64,000 bases of DNA, taken from assembly GCA_963837155.1 (NCBI GenBank), contig CAWIMB010000002.1, forward strand, positions 868,001 through 932,000, written 5' to 3'. Source of the DNA: DASQHW01 sp963837155. Lineage in GTDB: Bacteria > Actinomycetota > Acidimicrobiia > IMCC26256 > PALSA-610. The notes below the pieces were generated by a model. That model was not told the origin of the DNA. It did not search any database and worked only from the letters and a program-made list of their open reading frames with translations. Each line of letters begins with the position of its first letter. Positions within the stretch are counted from its first letter, which is position 1. The translations under genes and the position numbers were made by a program. Below, in pieces: positions 36,846 through 47,076 of the stretch.

Positions 36846-37240
36846 ATGCTCGGTGACGAGTGGGGTGTGGGCCAGGTGTTCTGGTCGTTCGTCTGGTTCA
36901 CGCTGTTCTTCATCTGGATCTGGTTGTTGATCACCGTGTTCGCGGACATCTTCCGCAGTCCTGACTTGAGCGGTGTTGCGAAGTTCTTGTGGGTCGCCTT
37001 CGTTGTGATCTTTCCGTACCTCGGCGTCTTCGTGTACTTCGTCGCGTGGGTCACAAGATGGCCGAGCACTCCGCACGCCAAGCGCAGGCAATCGACGCCG
37101 CGAACCGCGCGTACATACGCGATGCTGCGGCCTCCGCGGGTCCAGCGGACGAGATCAGTCGACTCGCGGACCTGAAGGCGCAGGGAGTCATCGATGACGC
37201 CGAGTTCCAGCGCATGAAGGCCAAAGTCGTCGGGGCGTGA
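36846..37240 (+). CDS. Membrane protein with PLDc_N-like and SHOCT domains, one frameshift
   Basis: ATG 36846 has GGGAGG upstream. The first frame encodes two membrane helices (FWSFVWFTLFFIWIWLLITV and KFLWVAFVVIFPYLGVFVYF) with the PLDc_N pattern 'DIFRS.d.sG..K.lW...vi..P.lGv.vYf.a'. Near 37045 the frame must change to continue as GHKMAEHSARQAQAIDAANR and a C-terminal SHOCT domain DEISRLADLKAQGVIDDAEF ending at TGA 37240. About 130 residues repaired, the normal length. One base is missing around GCGTGGGTCAC. Probably an error rather than decay. Confidence 0.78.
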
Positions 37241-37268
37241 CGCAGGGGGCGAAGCTGGTGAGCGTCGT

Positions 37269-37730
37269 TCAGTCGGATGGACCGGTGATGACCACCGGAC
37301 AGGGCGCGTTGCGCACGACATAGTCGGAGACCGAACCGAGCAACGCCCGCTTGAGGCCGCCCCGGCCTCGTGAGCCCATAACGATTGCGCGCGCCGACCG
37401 CTCGGCCGCGAGCTCACACAACGTCTGGGCGGGGTCGCCGGTGGCGACCAGCGTCTCGCTGTTGTCGGCACCGAGTGCCGCGGCGGCTGCCTCGACACAC
37501 GCGCGGCCCTCGGCGTGGAGCACGTCTTCGGTCTCTTGGTATTCCTCCGGCGACATGACACCACCCGCCATACCCGTGCCTGTTACGAGGGTCGTATCGC
37601 CGGGCGCGATCACGGTCACGATCACGACGCGGGAGGCCGGCTGCACCACGGCGAATCCCGCGCGGACGGCGTGCAAAGATTCCTCCGAACCATCGACGCC
37701 GACGATCACGGCTTCGAGGGCAGGAGGCAC
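37269..37730 (-). CDS. Universal stress protein (UspA family)
   Basis: A 153-residue single-domain protein. AVIVGVDGSEESLHAVRAGF is the first strand-helix; the ATP-binding loop GSRGRGGLKRALLGSVSDYV followed by PCPVVI is intact (G-2x-G-9x-G-S/T), so it should bind ATP. Induced by stress in most bacteria. It stands alone between convergent neighbours. Confidence 0.92.
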   Translation of the reverse strand: MPPALEAVIVGVDGSEESLHAVRAGFAVVQPASRVVIVTVIAPGDTTLVTGTGMAGGVMSPEEYQETEDVLHAEGRACVEAAAAALGADNSETLVATGDPAQTLCELAAERSARAIVMGSRGRGGLKRALLGSVSDYVVRNAPCPVVITGPSD

Positions 37731-37784
37731 AGACGCAGCCTTTCGCCGGCGACGGGTCCGGACATCGCCCGCTCCGGGTGATTC

Positions 37785-39170
37785 TCAGCCGGCCGCGCCA
37801 ACCGGGGCGGGGGACACGGATCCGGGCAGCTCGCCAGTTTCGACGGCGCGACAGAGCCGCTCGTGATCTCGCTCGGTCTGATCGGCATACGCGACTGCGA
37901 AGTCGGTGATCGCGCGGTCGAACGAATCGCTCGCTCCGACGTACCCGGAGATCGCGGCGGGATTTCCGCTGCGGGCATGGCTGCGCGCAAGCGTCCATCC
38001 GGACAGCTCGGCGAACAGCGTGAGCGCGTCGGAGCCCATGACCTCGGTGTCGAGGCGGCCCTTCATGTCCCAAAGTTGGCGAACGTAATAGTCGACGCCT
38101 TCGATAGCATTTCTCGTCCAGCCGAGCAGCATGTCCCCGGCTGCTTGTATCAGTCGTTGACCTTCGACGACCCGTTGTCCTTGATGTTTGTACGCACTCG
38201 TGCCCGCATAGGGCTCGAGCACCGAGCGTCCCGCCTGCTTCACCTGCAACACGAGGGAATTGCTCGCCGCGGCATCGTCACCCTGAAACAGCGCGACCCA
38301 GCACCGGGTGCCGACGCTGCCAACACCGACGACCCTGATCGCATAATCGACGAGCGTGTACCGATCGAACAGCACCTTCAGATGGTTCGCAAGGGTGCTG
38401 CGGTAGGAGCGCACGACGCGCTGCACGAGCTCCTCGTCATGATCGTCGTGGAAGAGCAGGCCGCGGTCGTCACGAAGACGCAGCCTTCCATCGACTGTTG
38501 TGGTGAGGCGACGGAGCGCTCGCCGGTGCCCCTTCTCGCGAGCTCGGCGCATGCTTTTCTTGGCGAGTCGGTGTTGCCGTGAGGGGAGCTTCGCGCTTGC
38601 CAAGACTTCGATGAGACGCGCGCTGTCGATATGCGAGTACCAAACGTCGAGTGCGCGTTGTTGTGCGTACTCGGCCATGTGGAGCCGATAAGAGCAGGCC
38701 GCGGAGCGCGCGACGTTTCGGCACTCGCTCGCGGACAAGCGATTGTGCCGCCCGGCAACGACGGCGCTGGCCGCGAGTCGCTTGAGATCCCATTCGAAGG
38801 CCGCCGGCAACGTTTCGTCGAAGTCGTTGAGATCGAAGTTGAGCTTTCGCTCCGGTGTGCCGAGCAAGCGGAAGTTGCCGATGTGCGCGTCGCCGCACGC
38901 CTGCACTCGCAGCCCCGAAGCTGGAGTTGTGGCGAGGTCGCCCGCCATGACCGCGGCCGTGCCGCGCAGGTATCCGAACGGGGACGCGGACATGCGCGTG
39001 TAGCGTTCGGCAAGCAGCTCGGGCAGCCGTTGCGACTCCGACCCGCGCAAGAGCGAGACCGGATCGAGCCGCGTGTCGGAGGACGACCAGCTTGCGTGCC
39101 GCGACCGCGGAACGACCGATCGCAAGGCCCTGCCTGCCGCACGCCCATCGGGTGCTCCGGGACCGCTCAT
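37785..39170 (-). CDS. DUF2252-family protein
   Basis: A 461-residue protein from ATG 39170. The kinase-like fold of DUF2252 is visible: PFGYLRGTAAVMAGDLATTP, VQACGDAHIGNFRLLG (catalytic-like D-A-H-x-x-N-F), LNFDLNDFDETLPAAFEWDL followed by KRLAASAVVA (metal-binding DxND), and GVGSVGTRCWVALFQGDD in the C-terminal half. These proteins are widespread in actinobacteria; the biochemical function is not established. Divergent from the CitE-like gene; the starts are 38 bp apart. Confidence 0.9.
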   Translation of the reverse strand: MSGPGAPDGRAAGRALRSVVPRSRHASWSSSDTRLDPVSLLRGSESQRLPELLAERYTRMSASPFGYLRGTAAVMAGDLATTPASGLRVQACGDAHIGNFRLLGTPERKLNFDLNDFDETLPAAFEWDLKRLAASAVVAGRHNRLSASECRNVARSAACSYRLHMAEYAQQRALDVWYSHIDSARLIEVLASAKLPSRQHRLAKKSMRRAREKGHRRALRRLTTTVDGRLRLRDDRGLLFHDDHDEELVQRVVRSYRSTLANHLKVLFDRYTLVDYAIRVVGVGSVGTRCWVALFQGDDAAASNSLVLQVKQAGRSVLEPYAGTSAYKHQGQRVVEGQRLIQAAGDMLLGWTRNAIEGVDYYVRQLWDMKGRLDTEVMGSDALTLFAELSGWTLARSHARSGNPAAISGYVGASDSFDRAITDFAVAYADQTERDHERLCRAVETGELPGSVSPAPVGAAG

Positions 39171-39208
39171 CGCTCGCACCGTACCGAACGGGCGTAGCGT
39201 TCTGCAGC

Positions 39209-40144
39209 GTGGCACGAGAAGACGCGAGGCCCATCCGATCTTTGCTCTACACGCCCGGTGATCAAGAGCAGCGCATAGCGGACAACGCGACCTCGGGTGC
39301 CGACGCGTTGTTTCTCGATCTCGAGGAGCCGCGTACGCCGTGTACGGAAGAGACACGCGTCCGCGCCCGAAAGCTGGTGCGCGAGTTCCTCGAAGCGGCA
39401 CCTGCTGGACCGGGCACGCCGCAGTACTTCGTGCGGGTGCAGCCGGTCGCATCGGGAATGATTCTGCGGGATCTCGATGCCGTGATGTGTGGTCGCCTGA
39501 GTGGCGTCTTGCTGCCCAAGATCACGAGCCCGGCCGACGTGCACGCGGCGGACGCGATCCTCACGTGTCTCGAGATCGAGCACGACGTCGTGGTTGGGTC
39601 AACGATGCTGTATCCGATCCTGGAGAACGCGGCGGCGATTCGCGCGGCGTTCGAGATCGCGACCGCGTCCGAGCGTGTCGCCTATATGGGTGGCGCCGTG
39701 TCGCGCTTCGGCGACATCGTGGCGTCGATCGGCTTTCGGTGGACGCGCGAGGGGAGGGAGACTCTCTTCATCCGCGAGAAGGTGTTGATCGACGCGCGCG
39801 CGGCCGGAATCAAGTATCCGATCAGCGGCATGTGGGGTGGCGCCAACGACGATCTCGACGGCTTGCGCGCTTGGCTGCGGGAGCTGCGCGACATCGGCTA
39901 CTTCGGGATGATGATGGGCAACCGCGAGCATGTGCCGATCGTGAACGAGGCCTTCACGCCCACCGCCGAGGAGATCGCGTACTGGCAGGACCTCGACCGG
40001 TTGACGATCGAGGCCGAGGCGGCCGGCTCGCGAGTCATGCACGGTGACGCGAACCAAGGCGAAGGCCACGAGGTACACCTCGCGCACGTTGCGACCGCGC
40101 GGAAGCTGCTCGAGTGGGCACGCGACCTCGGAGTCGTCGCGTGA
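39209..40144 (+). CDS. HpcH/HpaI aldolase, citrate lyase beta-subunit-like (CitE-like)
   Basis: A 311-residue TIM-barrel. RPIRSLLYTPGDQEQRIADN is the CitE N-terminus (R-S-x-L-x-x-P), ADALFLDLEEPRTPCTEETR carries the Asp/Glu metal site, FVRVQPVASG the substrate Arg, and GVLLPKITSPADVHAADAIL the second strand. A large C-terminal part (FGMMMGNREHVPIVNEAFTP and VMHGDANQGEGHEVHLAHVA) fits the longer stand-alone CitE-like acyl-CoA lyase/malyl-CoA thioesterase group rather than true citrate lyase, and no citDF genes are nearby. GTG 39209 is the family start. Its stop overlaps the GTG of the amidohydrolase (GTGA). Confidence 0.85.
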   Translation: MAREDARPIRSLLYTPGDQEQRIADNATSGADALFLDLEEPRTPCTEETRVRARKLVREFLEAAPAGPGTPQYFVRVQPVASGMILRDLDAVMCGRLSGVLLPKITSPADVHAADAILTCLEIEHDVVVGSTMLYPILENAAAIRAAFEIATASERVAYMGGAVSRFGDIVASIGFRWTREGRETLFIREKVLIDARAAGIKYPISGMWGGANDDLDGLRAWLRELRDIGYFGMMMGNREHVPIVNEAFTPTAEEIAYWQDLDRLTIEAEAAGSRVMHGDANQGEGHEVHLAHVATARKLLEWARDLGVVA

Positions 40145-41548
40145 CGCGTGCTGCCGAGATCCGCGCCGGCTTGTCGCACCCGATCGTCGACGCCGACGGG
40201 CACTTTGTCGAGCTCGGCCCGATGCTCAACGAGGAGGTGCTCGCATACATCGAGGAGATGGGCGGCCGCGAACTTCGTGATGCGTACGTGCGGCGCAGTG
40301 GCGTCACCGACACATCGACCGTGCTTGCCGAACACGCCGCCGCCGGCGCGAACGCCGGATGGAAGGCGATGCCGTCGTGGTGGGGTTGGCAAACCGAGAA
40401 CACGCTCGACCGAGCCACTGCGCATCTGCCGCAACTCCTGTACGAACGCCTCGACGAGTTCGGCATCGACGTCACGATCCTGTATCCGTCGATGACGCTC
40501 TCGTACCTCGAAATTCACGACGACGATCTCGCGGCACTCCGTTGCCGCGCCGCGAACCGTTATCTCGCGCGGCTCTTCGCGGGGAAGGAGGATCGGTGCA
40601 TCGTCGGCGCGTTGGTGCCGATGACCGACCCGAAGATGGCGATTGGCGAGCTCGAGTACGCGGTGCGCGAGCTCGGATTCAAGACGGCCGTGTTCGCCGG
40701 CCACGCGCGCCGCGCCGTAGGTGATGCTGATGGTCTCGCGTACCGGCTCGACACGTTCGGTCTCGACAGCGCGTTCGACTACGACCCGCTCTGGTCGAAG
40801 TGCGTGGCGCTCGGGGTCGCGCCCGTGTTCCACTCATCGCTGCAATCCCACCGAGTGACACGTTCGGCAACGTCGTACGTGTTCAACCACGTCGGTGGTC
40901 TCGCCGCGAACCACGAGTCGTTGTGCAAGTCGCTGTTCCTCTCGGGAGTGACGCACCGCTTTCCCGAGTTGCGCTTCGGCTTTCTCGAGGGTGGCGTCGC
41001 GTGGGCGTGCGCGCTGTTCTCGGATCTCGTCGGACATTGGGAGAAGCGCAACGCGGGGTCGATCGGCACCCTCGACCCTGACCGGCTCGACGTCGACGCC
41101 CTCATGGAGTTGTTCGAGCGCTACGGCGACGAGGGTGTGCGCGGTTCGATCGACGCACTGCGCGTCTATTTCTCCCGCCCGGCCGCCCGGCCCGAGCAGC
41201 TCGACGAGTTCGCAGCCGCGGGCTTGCGCACGATCGAGGACCTGCGCGATCGCTTCGTTCCCAACTTCTACTTCGGCTGCGAAGCGGACGACCGGTTGAT
41301 CGCGTGGGCATTCGCCGAAGCGGTGAACCCGGCGCACGCTCGGTTTCGCCCGATCTTCGGCAGTGACATCTCCCATTGGGACGTCCCCGACATGACCAAG
41401 CCGGTCGAGGAGGCGTTCGAGCTCGTCGAGGACGGCGTGATCGGCGAGCGCGAAATTCGAGGAGCTGATGTTCGTGAATCCGGTACGTCTCCACGCCGAG
41501 ATGAACCCCTTGTTCTTCGCGGGCACCCCGGCCGGCGCCTCGGCGTGA
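40141..41548 (+). CDS. Amidohydrolase family 2 (TIM-barrel metal-dependent hydrolase), frameshift near 3' end
   Basis: GTG 40141 overlaps the previous stop. IVDADGHFVELGPML has the D-x-D/H metal motif at the start; DEFGIDVTILYPSMTLSYLE, FLEGGVAWACALFSDLVGHW and FRPIFGSDISHWDVPDMTKP (the late Asp metal ligand) are amidohydrolase_2 hallmarks. Near 41456 an extra A in GAAATTC shifts the frame; reading past it gives EFEELMFVNPVRLHAEMNPL and FFAGTPAGASA to TGA 41546-41548. About 468 residues repaired. Members decarboxylate or hydrolyse ring carboxylates; the exact reaction is unknown. Coupled to the next gene by GTGA. Confidence 0.85.
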
Positions 41549-42473
41549 GGCGGTTTCGCTTCGGCTTTCAGGTCGCGGCGCCCGTCGATGCCGACGGCCT
41601 GCGGGCGGCAGCGAGGGCCGCGGAAGACGCGGGATTCGACGTCGTGCACTCGTGGGACCACGTCGTTGACGGCTGGTCACCGCTGGCACCGCTCCTGGCG
41701 ATGGCGGAAGCGACCGAACACATTCGCGTGTGTCCGCTGGTCCTGAACAACGACTTTCATCATCCGGTGCACCTGGCCCGTGAGATCGCAGCGATCGATC
41801 ACCTCAGTGGCGGCCGGGCCGAGCTCGGTATCGGAGCCGGGCACACGTTCACCGAGTACCGGGCCATTGGCTTGCCCTTCGACCCCCCGGCAACGAGGAA
41901 GGCCCGGCTCGCCGAAGCGGTGGTCCTGTTGCGGCGGCTGCTCGACGGAGAAGAGGTCACCTTCGCCGGGCGCTACTACCAGCTCGACGGCGCCCGCACG
42001 ATCGCGCTCGCCAGGATCGGCTGCCGATCCTCGTCGGCGTGAACGGCAAGACCGCGCTTGCTCATGCTGCGCAACATGCCGACGCCATCGGACTGACGAT
42101 GCTCGGTCGAACACTCGTTGACGGTCAACGTCACGCCGTGCGCTGGGAACCCGATCGCCTCGATCGAACGGTCGCGCACATTCGCGCCGAGGCTGGTTCC
42201 CGGTGGGATGCGGTCGAGCTCAACGCGCTGGTCCAGACCGTGGTCGTCACTCCCGAGCGAGACACCGTGGCGGCAACGCTCGCCGAGCGGGTCGAGGGGC
42301 TCGTTCCAGCCGACGCGCTGTCGACCCCGTTTCTGGCGATCGGAACCCACGAACAGATCGCCGACCATCTGCTGGAGTGCCGCCGGCGATGGGGCATCTC
42401 GTATTTCAGCGTGCGGGATGTCGACAGCTTCGCCCCGGTGATCGATCGCGTCCGACATCTCGAGGCGGGCTGA
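41545..42473 (+). CDS. LLM-class F420-dependent oxidoreductase (TIGR03621-like), one frameshift
   Basis: GTG 41545 overlaps the amidohydrolase stop. RFGFQVAAPVDADGLRAAAR, AGFDVVHSWDHVVDGWSPLA, HPVHLAREIAAIDHLSGGRA and ELGIGAGHTFTEYRAIG are the luciferase-like TIM-barrel of F420-dependent enzymes. The frame is lost near 42005 and continues as LPILVGVNGKTALAHAAQHA, DAIGLTMLGRTL and RRWGISYFSVRDVDSFAPVI before TGA 42473. About 310 residues repaired. Uses cofactor F420, supporting an actinobacterial host. Third gene of the CitE-like operon, suggesting a three-step degradation pathway of unknown substrate. Confidence 0.85.
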
Positions 42474-42530
42474 CCTGCAGCTTCGCCCGGCTGATGTGAG
42501 TGAGGGCTCACTCCGGTAGCCTGACGGCTT

Positions 42531-43118
42531 ATGGCCCAGCCGGGAGCAGCGATCAAGACGGCTCGGGCGGCCGCCCTGCCGCCCGAGGAGCGCCGGTCGA
42601 TGATCGTCGCGGCGACGCTGCCATTGCTCCTCGAACACGGCGATCGGGTGACCAGCAGGCAGATCGCGGAGGCGGCGGGGATCGCCGAGGGCACGATCTT
42701 CCGGGTCTTCGCCGACAAGGACGAGGTCATCGCGGCGGTGATCGAGGCCGCGCTCGACACCGAGCCGCTCGAAGCCGCGCTGTCGGCCATCCCGCCCGAC
42801 CTCGCCTTCGAGGACGGACTCGCAGCCGCGGTCGTGATCATCCAGCAGCGCGTCATCAACGTTTGGCGGTTGGTGTCGAGCGTCGGGACGCGATTCCACG
42901 AGATGACCCGGCGCCCGATGGCCGACAGCGACGCGCTCGTTCGTCTGTTCGAGTCCCACCGTGCGCGCATCACGGTCGAGCCGATCGTCGCCGCTCGGTT
43001 GCTGCGCGCGCTCACGTTGTCAACGACGCATCCGATGCTGGCCGGCGAGCCGACATCGCCCGACGACCTCGTGCAGCTGTTCCTGCACGGCGTCGGGGGG
43101 AGTGAGACGTCGTGCTGA
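42531..43118 (+). CDS. TetR-family transcriptional regulator
   Basis: A 195-residue protein. The HTH is VTSRQIAEAAGIAEGTIFRV followed by FADKDEVIAAVIEAAL, the standard TetR pattern; the C-terminal ligand domain is divergent as usual. Its stop overlaps the GTG start of the first exporter subunit by seven bases, so it is made with the ABC exporter it probably represses. Confidence 0.92.
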   Translation: MAQPGAAIKTARAAALPPEERRSMIVAATLPLLLEHGDRVTSRQIAEAAGIAEGTIFRVFADKDEVIAAVIEAALDTEPLEAALSAIPPDLAFEDGLAAAVVIIQQRVINVWRLVSSVGTRFHEMTRRPMADSDALVRLFESHRARITVEPIVAARLLRALTLSTTHPMLAGEPTSPDDLVQLFLHGVGGSETSC

Positions 43119-44846
43119 TCCGGTTGCTGCGATCGCACCTCGGTCCGTACCGCAACACGCTCCTTCTGATCATCGTGCTGCAGACCGTGCAGACCTCCGC
43201 CGCGCTGACACTGCCGACGATCACCGCCCGCATCATCGACAACGGTGTGATCCCCGGCAATGTGGGCTACATCTGGACATGGGGCGCCGTGATGGTCGGT
43301 GTCGCGCTGATCCAGGTCACCTTCGCGGGTCGCGGCGGTGTACTTCGGCGGCAAGGTGGCGATGAGCTTCGGTCGCGACCTGCGCAAGAACCTCTTCCAC
43401 CAGGTGACCGACTTCTCTGCTCGTGAGGTCGGCACGTTTGGGGCGCCGTCGCTGATCACGCGGATCACGAACGACGTGCAGCAGGTGCAGTTGCTCGTGG
43501 TGATGGCGTGCACGATGGCCATCGCGGCGCCGATCACGATCGTCGTCGGCGTGATCATCGCGCTCCGCCAAGACGTCGGCCTGTCGATCGTGTTGGTCTT
43601 CGCGATGCCGATCGCGGGCATCGTGCTCGGGCTGCTGGTGTCGCGGATGGTTCCTGCTTTCCGCTTGATGCAGGAACGGATCGACCAGGTCAACCGCGTG
43701 CTGCGTGAGCAGATCACCGGGGTCCGCGTCGTCCGGGCGTTCGTGCGCGAGCCGCAAGAAGGGCGCCGGTTTGGAGACGCAAACCGCGACCTCACCGCGG
43801 TGTCGCTGCGGGCCGGCCGGTTGATGTCGTCGATGTTCCCGACCGTGAACTTTCTCATCAACGCGTCGAGCGTCGCGGTGCTTTGGTTGGGCGCGAGCCG
43901 AGTGAACTCGGGTCAGATTGAGGTCGGCACGCTGGTCGCGTACCTCACGTACCTCGTGCAGATCCTCATGTCCGTAGTCATGGCCACGTTCATGATCTCG
44001 ATGATTCCTCGCGCATCGGTGTCGGCCGATCGCATGCAGGAGGTGCTCGACACCGACCCGAGCGTCGTCCCGCCGGCCCACCCGGTGCGTGACGTCGTGA
44101 CCCATGGCGCGCTCGAGTTCCGCGACGTCGGCTTCCATTACCCGGGCGCGGAGCACCCGGTACTCACTGGTGTCTCGTTCGCCACCGCGCCCGGCCAGAC
44201 CACGGCCATCGTCGGCAGTACCGGCGCGGGCAAGTCCACACTCGTGAATCTCATCCTGCGTCTGTTCGACAGCACCGAGGGCTCGGTGCTCGTCGGCGGT
44301 GTCGACGTACACGACCTCGACCCCGACGTGCTCTGGAGCACGATCGGCCTGGTTCCTCAGCGGCCCTACCTCTTCTCGGGCACGGTTGCCAGCAATCTGC
44401 AGTTCGGCAAGCCCGACGCGACGGAGGAGGAGATGTGGGCCGCGCTCGACGTCGCGCAAGCCACCGACTTCGTCCGGGCGATGCCTGGCGGGCTGCAGGC
44501 ACGGATTGAGCAAGGCGGCACCAACGTGTCCGGCGGGCAGCGACAGCGGTTGTCGATCGCGCGAGCCCTCATTCGCCGGCCCGACATCTACGTGTTCGAC
44601 GACTCGTTCTCGGCACTCGACCTCGCGACCGACGCGCGGTTGCGTGCCGCGCTCGGCCCGTACACGAAGGATTCCGCCGTCGTCATCGTGGCGCAACGGG
44701 TGTCGACGATCTCAACCGCCGACAACATCTTGGTCCTCGAGGACGGCGTGGTCATCGGTAGGGGTACGCACGACGAGCTGCTCCGCGACTGCCCGACGTA
44801 CGCGGAGATCGTCCAGTCGCAGATCGGCGAGAAGAGCGCCGCGTGA
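43112..44846 (+). CDS. ABC exporter half-transporter, subunit with degenerate ATP site, one frameshift
   Basis: GTG 43112 starts IRLLRSHLGPYRNTLLLIIV, the first helices; near 43325 an extra G (GCGGGTCGC) shifts the frame and the transmembrane domain resumes with VYFGGKVAMSFGRDLRKNLF. The NBD has Walker A GSTGAGKST, signature NVSGGQRQRL and Walker B IYVFDDSFSALD. The catalytic Glu after Walker B is Asp (DDS instead of DEA), as in the degenerate-site subunit of heterodimeric exporters (TM287/BmrC type). The next gene is the partner. About 577 residues repaired. Exports drugs, lipids or peptides; substrate unknown. Confidence 0.9.
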
Positions 44847-46717
44847 CGATCATCGACGACGCCTACGAAGACCAGGAAGTCGATCTCGCGGCGCCCGATA
44901 CCCGCCCCACCGGACGTTGGAACTCGGCGGGGGTGCCCGGCGAGCGCTCGAAGGACTTCACGAGTGCCCTCCGGCGCCTGGGCCAGATGCTGGGACCCAT
45001 GCGGATCGTGCTCGGCATTGTCGCGGTCGTCGCGATCGCCAGTGTGATCCTCAACATCTTGGGGCCCCGTGTCCTTGGGCACGGTACCGACATCATCGTC
45101 CGCGGTGTGACGAGTGGCCGCGGTGTCGACTTCGGGGCGTTGCACCACGTGCTGCTGCAGGCCCTGGCGTTGTACGCGGCGTCGTCCGCGCTGCAGATCG
45201 TCGCCGCCTATCTCCTTGCGGGCGTCATCCAACGACTGATGTACAAGCTGCGGTCCGACGTCGAGGACAAGGTCAACGCGCTGCCGCTCAGCTACATCGA
45301 CAAGCAGGCGCGCGGGGATCTCCTGAGCCGGGTCACGAACGACATCGACAACGTCGCGCAGAGCTTGCAGCAGACGCTGAGCCAGATGCTGACGTCCGTG
45401 CTGTTGCTGGTCGGCGTCGCGATCATGATGTTCACGATCTCACCGTTGCTGGCGGTCGTCGCGCTGACCACCGTGCCGGTGTCGGTCTGGGGGATGCGTG
45501 TGATCGCTCGGCGCGCCCGTCCCCGCTTCATGTCGCAATGGAAGAGCACGGGCATCCTCAACGCCCAGATCGAAGAGACGTTCACGGGTCACGCCGTGGT
45601 CAAGGCGTTCGGCCGGCAGCGTGAAGTCGAGCAACGATTTCGGGACACGAACGACGAGCTCTTCGAATCGTCGTTTGGCGCCCAGTTCATGTCGAGCGTG
45701 ATGCAGCCGTTCACGATGTTCATGGGCAACCTCCAGTACGTGATCGTGGCGGTCGTCGGTGGTCTGCAGGTGTCGAGCGGCGCAATCTCCGTCGGCGACA
45801 TCCAGGCGTTTATCCAGTATTCAAGGAACTTCGCGATGCCGTTGACGCAGCTCGCGTCGATGATGAACGTGTTCCAGTCGGGCATCGCCTCCTTCGAACG
45901 CGTCGTCGAGTTCCTCGACGCCGAAGAGCAAAGCCCCGACACCGCAGCGAGCAGCGAGGCGGCGCCCGTGCGCGGTCGCGTCGAGTTCCGCGACGTCACG
46001 TTCTCTTACGACCCCGACCGGCCACTCATCGAGTCGCTTTCGCTGGTGGCCGAGCCCGGCCAGACGATCGCCATCGTCGGCCCGACCGGCGCGGGCAAGA
46101 CGACGCTCGTCAACCTCATCATGCGGTTCTACGAGCTCAACGGCGGGACGATCACGCTCGACGGCCGCGACATCTCGACGATCCCTCGTTCGGAGCTGCG
46201 ATCCGACATCGGCATGGTGTTGCAGGACACGTGGCTGTTCGGCGGAACCATCCGCGAAAACATCGCCTACGGCAACCCTGACGCGACCGAAGAGCAGATC
46301 CTCGAGGCCGCCCGCGCGACGTACGTCGGTCGCTTCGTGCACTCCCTGCCCGACGGCTACGACACGGTGATCAACGAAGAGGGCGACAACATCAGCGCCG
46401 GCCAGAAGCAGTTGCTCACGATCGCCCGAGCGTTCCTCGCCGACCGTGCCATCCTGATCCTCGACGAGGCGACGAGCTCGGTCGACACCCGCACCGAGGT
46501 CCTCATCCAAGAGGCGATGAACGCGCTGCGCCATGAGCGCACGAGCTTCGTGATCGCCCACCGGCTGTCGACGATCCGCGGCGCCGACGTCATCCTCGTG
46601 ATGGAAGACGGCCGCATCGTCGAGCAGGGGTCGCACAAGGAGCTGCTCGGCCACGACGGCCCCTACTTCCGGCTCTACAACTCGCAGTTCGTGTCACCAG
46701 TCGTCGACGTCGCCTGA
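44843..46717 (+). CDS. ABC exporter half-transporter, catalytic subunit
   Basis: A 624-residue intact protein; GTG 44843 overlaps the partner's stop (GTGA). An acidic N-terminal tail precedes six transmembrane helices (first: RIVLGIVAVVAIASVILNIL). The NBD has Walker A GPTGAGKTT, signature ISAGQKQLL, Walker B ILILDEATSSVD with the catalytic Glu, and the H-loop IAHRLST. The signature SAGQ instead of SGGQ is a small departure and sits at the degenerate composite site, as expected for a heterodimer. TetR and both subunits form one coupled operon. Confidence 0.95.
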   Translation: MTIIDDAYEDQEVDLAAPDTRPTGRWNSAGVPGERSKDFTSALRRLGQMLGPMRIVLGIVAVVAIASVILNILGPRVLGHGTDIIVRGVTSGRGVDFGALHHVLLQALALYAASSALQIVAAYLLAGVIQRLMYKLRSDVEDKVNALPLSYIDKQARGDLLSRVTNDIDNVAQSLQQTLSQMLTSVLLLVGVAIMMFTISPLLAVVALTTVPVSVWGMRVIARRARPRFMSQWKSTGILNAQIEETFTGHAVVKAFGRQREVEQRFRDTNDELFESSFGAQFMSSVMQPFTMFMGNLQYVIVAVVGGLQVSSGAISVGDIQAFIQYSRNFAMPLTQLASMMNVFQSGIASFERVVEFLDAEEQSPDTAASSEAAPVRGRVEFRDVTFSYDPDRPLIESLSLVAEPGQTIAIVGPTGAGKTTLVNLIMRFYELNGGTITLDGRDISTIPRSELRSDIGMVLQDTWLFGGTIRENIAYGNPDATEEQILEAARATYVGRFVHSLPDGYDTVINEEGDNISAGQKQLLTIARAFLADRAILILDEATSSVDTRTEVLIQEAMNALRHERTSFVIAHRLSTIRGADVILVMEDGRIVEQGSHKELLGHDGPYFRLYNSQFVSPVVDVA

Positions 46718-47076
46718 CCGCTCAGAGCGCGCTCCTGCCGTCCCTTCGCCCAGAGCTCGGGCAACAGCTGGACGTCGATGATCAGGAGGGCCGCGGCGGG
46801 GACCACGAGGAAGGCGTTCGCAAGGTTCTCGTGCGCGAACCGCAGCGCGTACAGCATGACCAGCAGCGGCAGGACGAGTGCCACGGTGATTGCGACCTTG
46901 AGCGCCGGACCGAGCGTCGTGGCGGTCTTGTGCCAGCGAGTCTGGGGGAAGCGGGGCGGGTCGAGCGGACGCGCCGACTCCGGCCGATCGGCGCACCGGG
47001 GGCAATCGCTCTTGGCCGCGACATGCTCGTAGCCGTGCTCGCAGGTGCTCGTCCCCACGTGTGCCGTCGTCCGCAT
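46675..47076 (-). CDS. Small membrane protein with N-terminal Cys/His cluster
   Basis: A 133-residue protein. CEHGYEHVAAKSDCPRCADR looks like a small zinc-binding knuckle. Two helices follow: LKVAITVALVLPLLVMLYAL and LANAFLVVPAAALLIIDVQL. The C-terminal 14 codons overlap the end of the ABC gene on the other strand. I do not recognise the family. Confidence 0.55.
   Translation of the reverse strand: MRTTAHVGTSTCEHGYEHVAAKSDCPRCADRPESARPLDPPRFPQTRWHKTATTLGPALKVAITVALVLPLLVMLYALRFAHENLANAFLVVPAAALLIIDVQLLPELWAKGRQERALSGQATSTTGDTNCEL

Noticed and set aside
39209..40144. True citrate lyase beta subunit
   Set aside because: No alpha or gamma subunits nearby; the long C-terminal part matches stand-alone CitE-like proteins.
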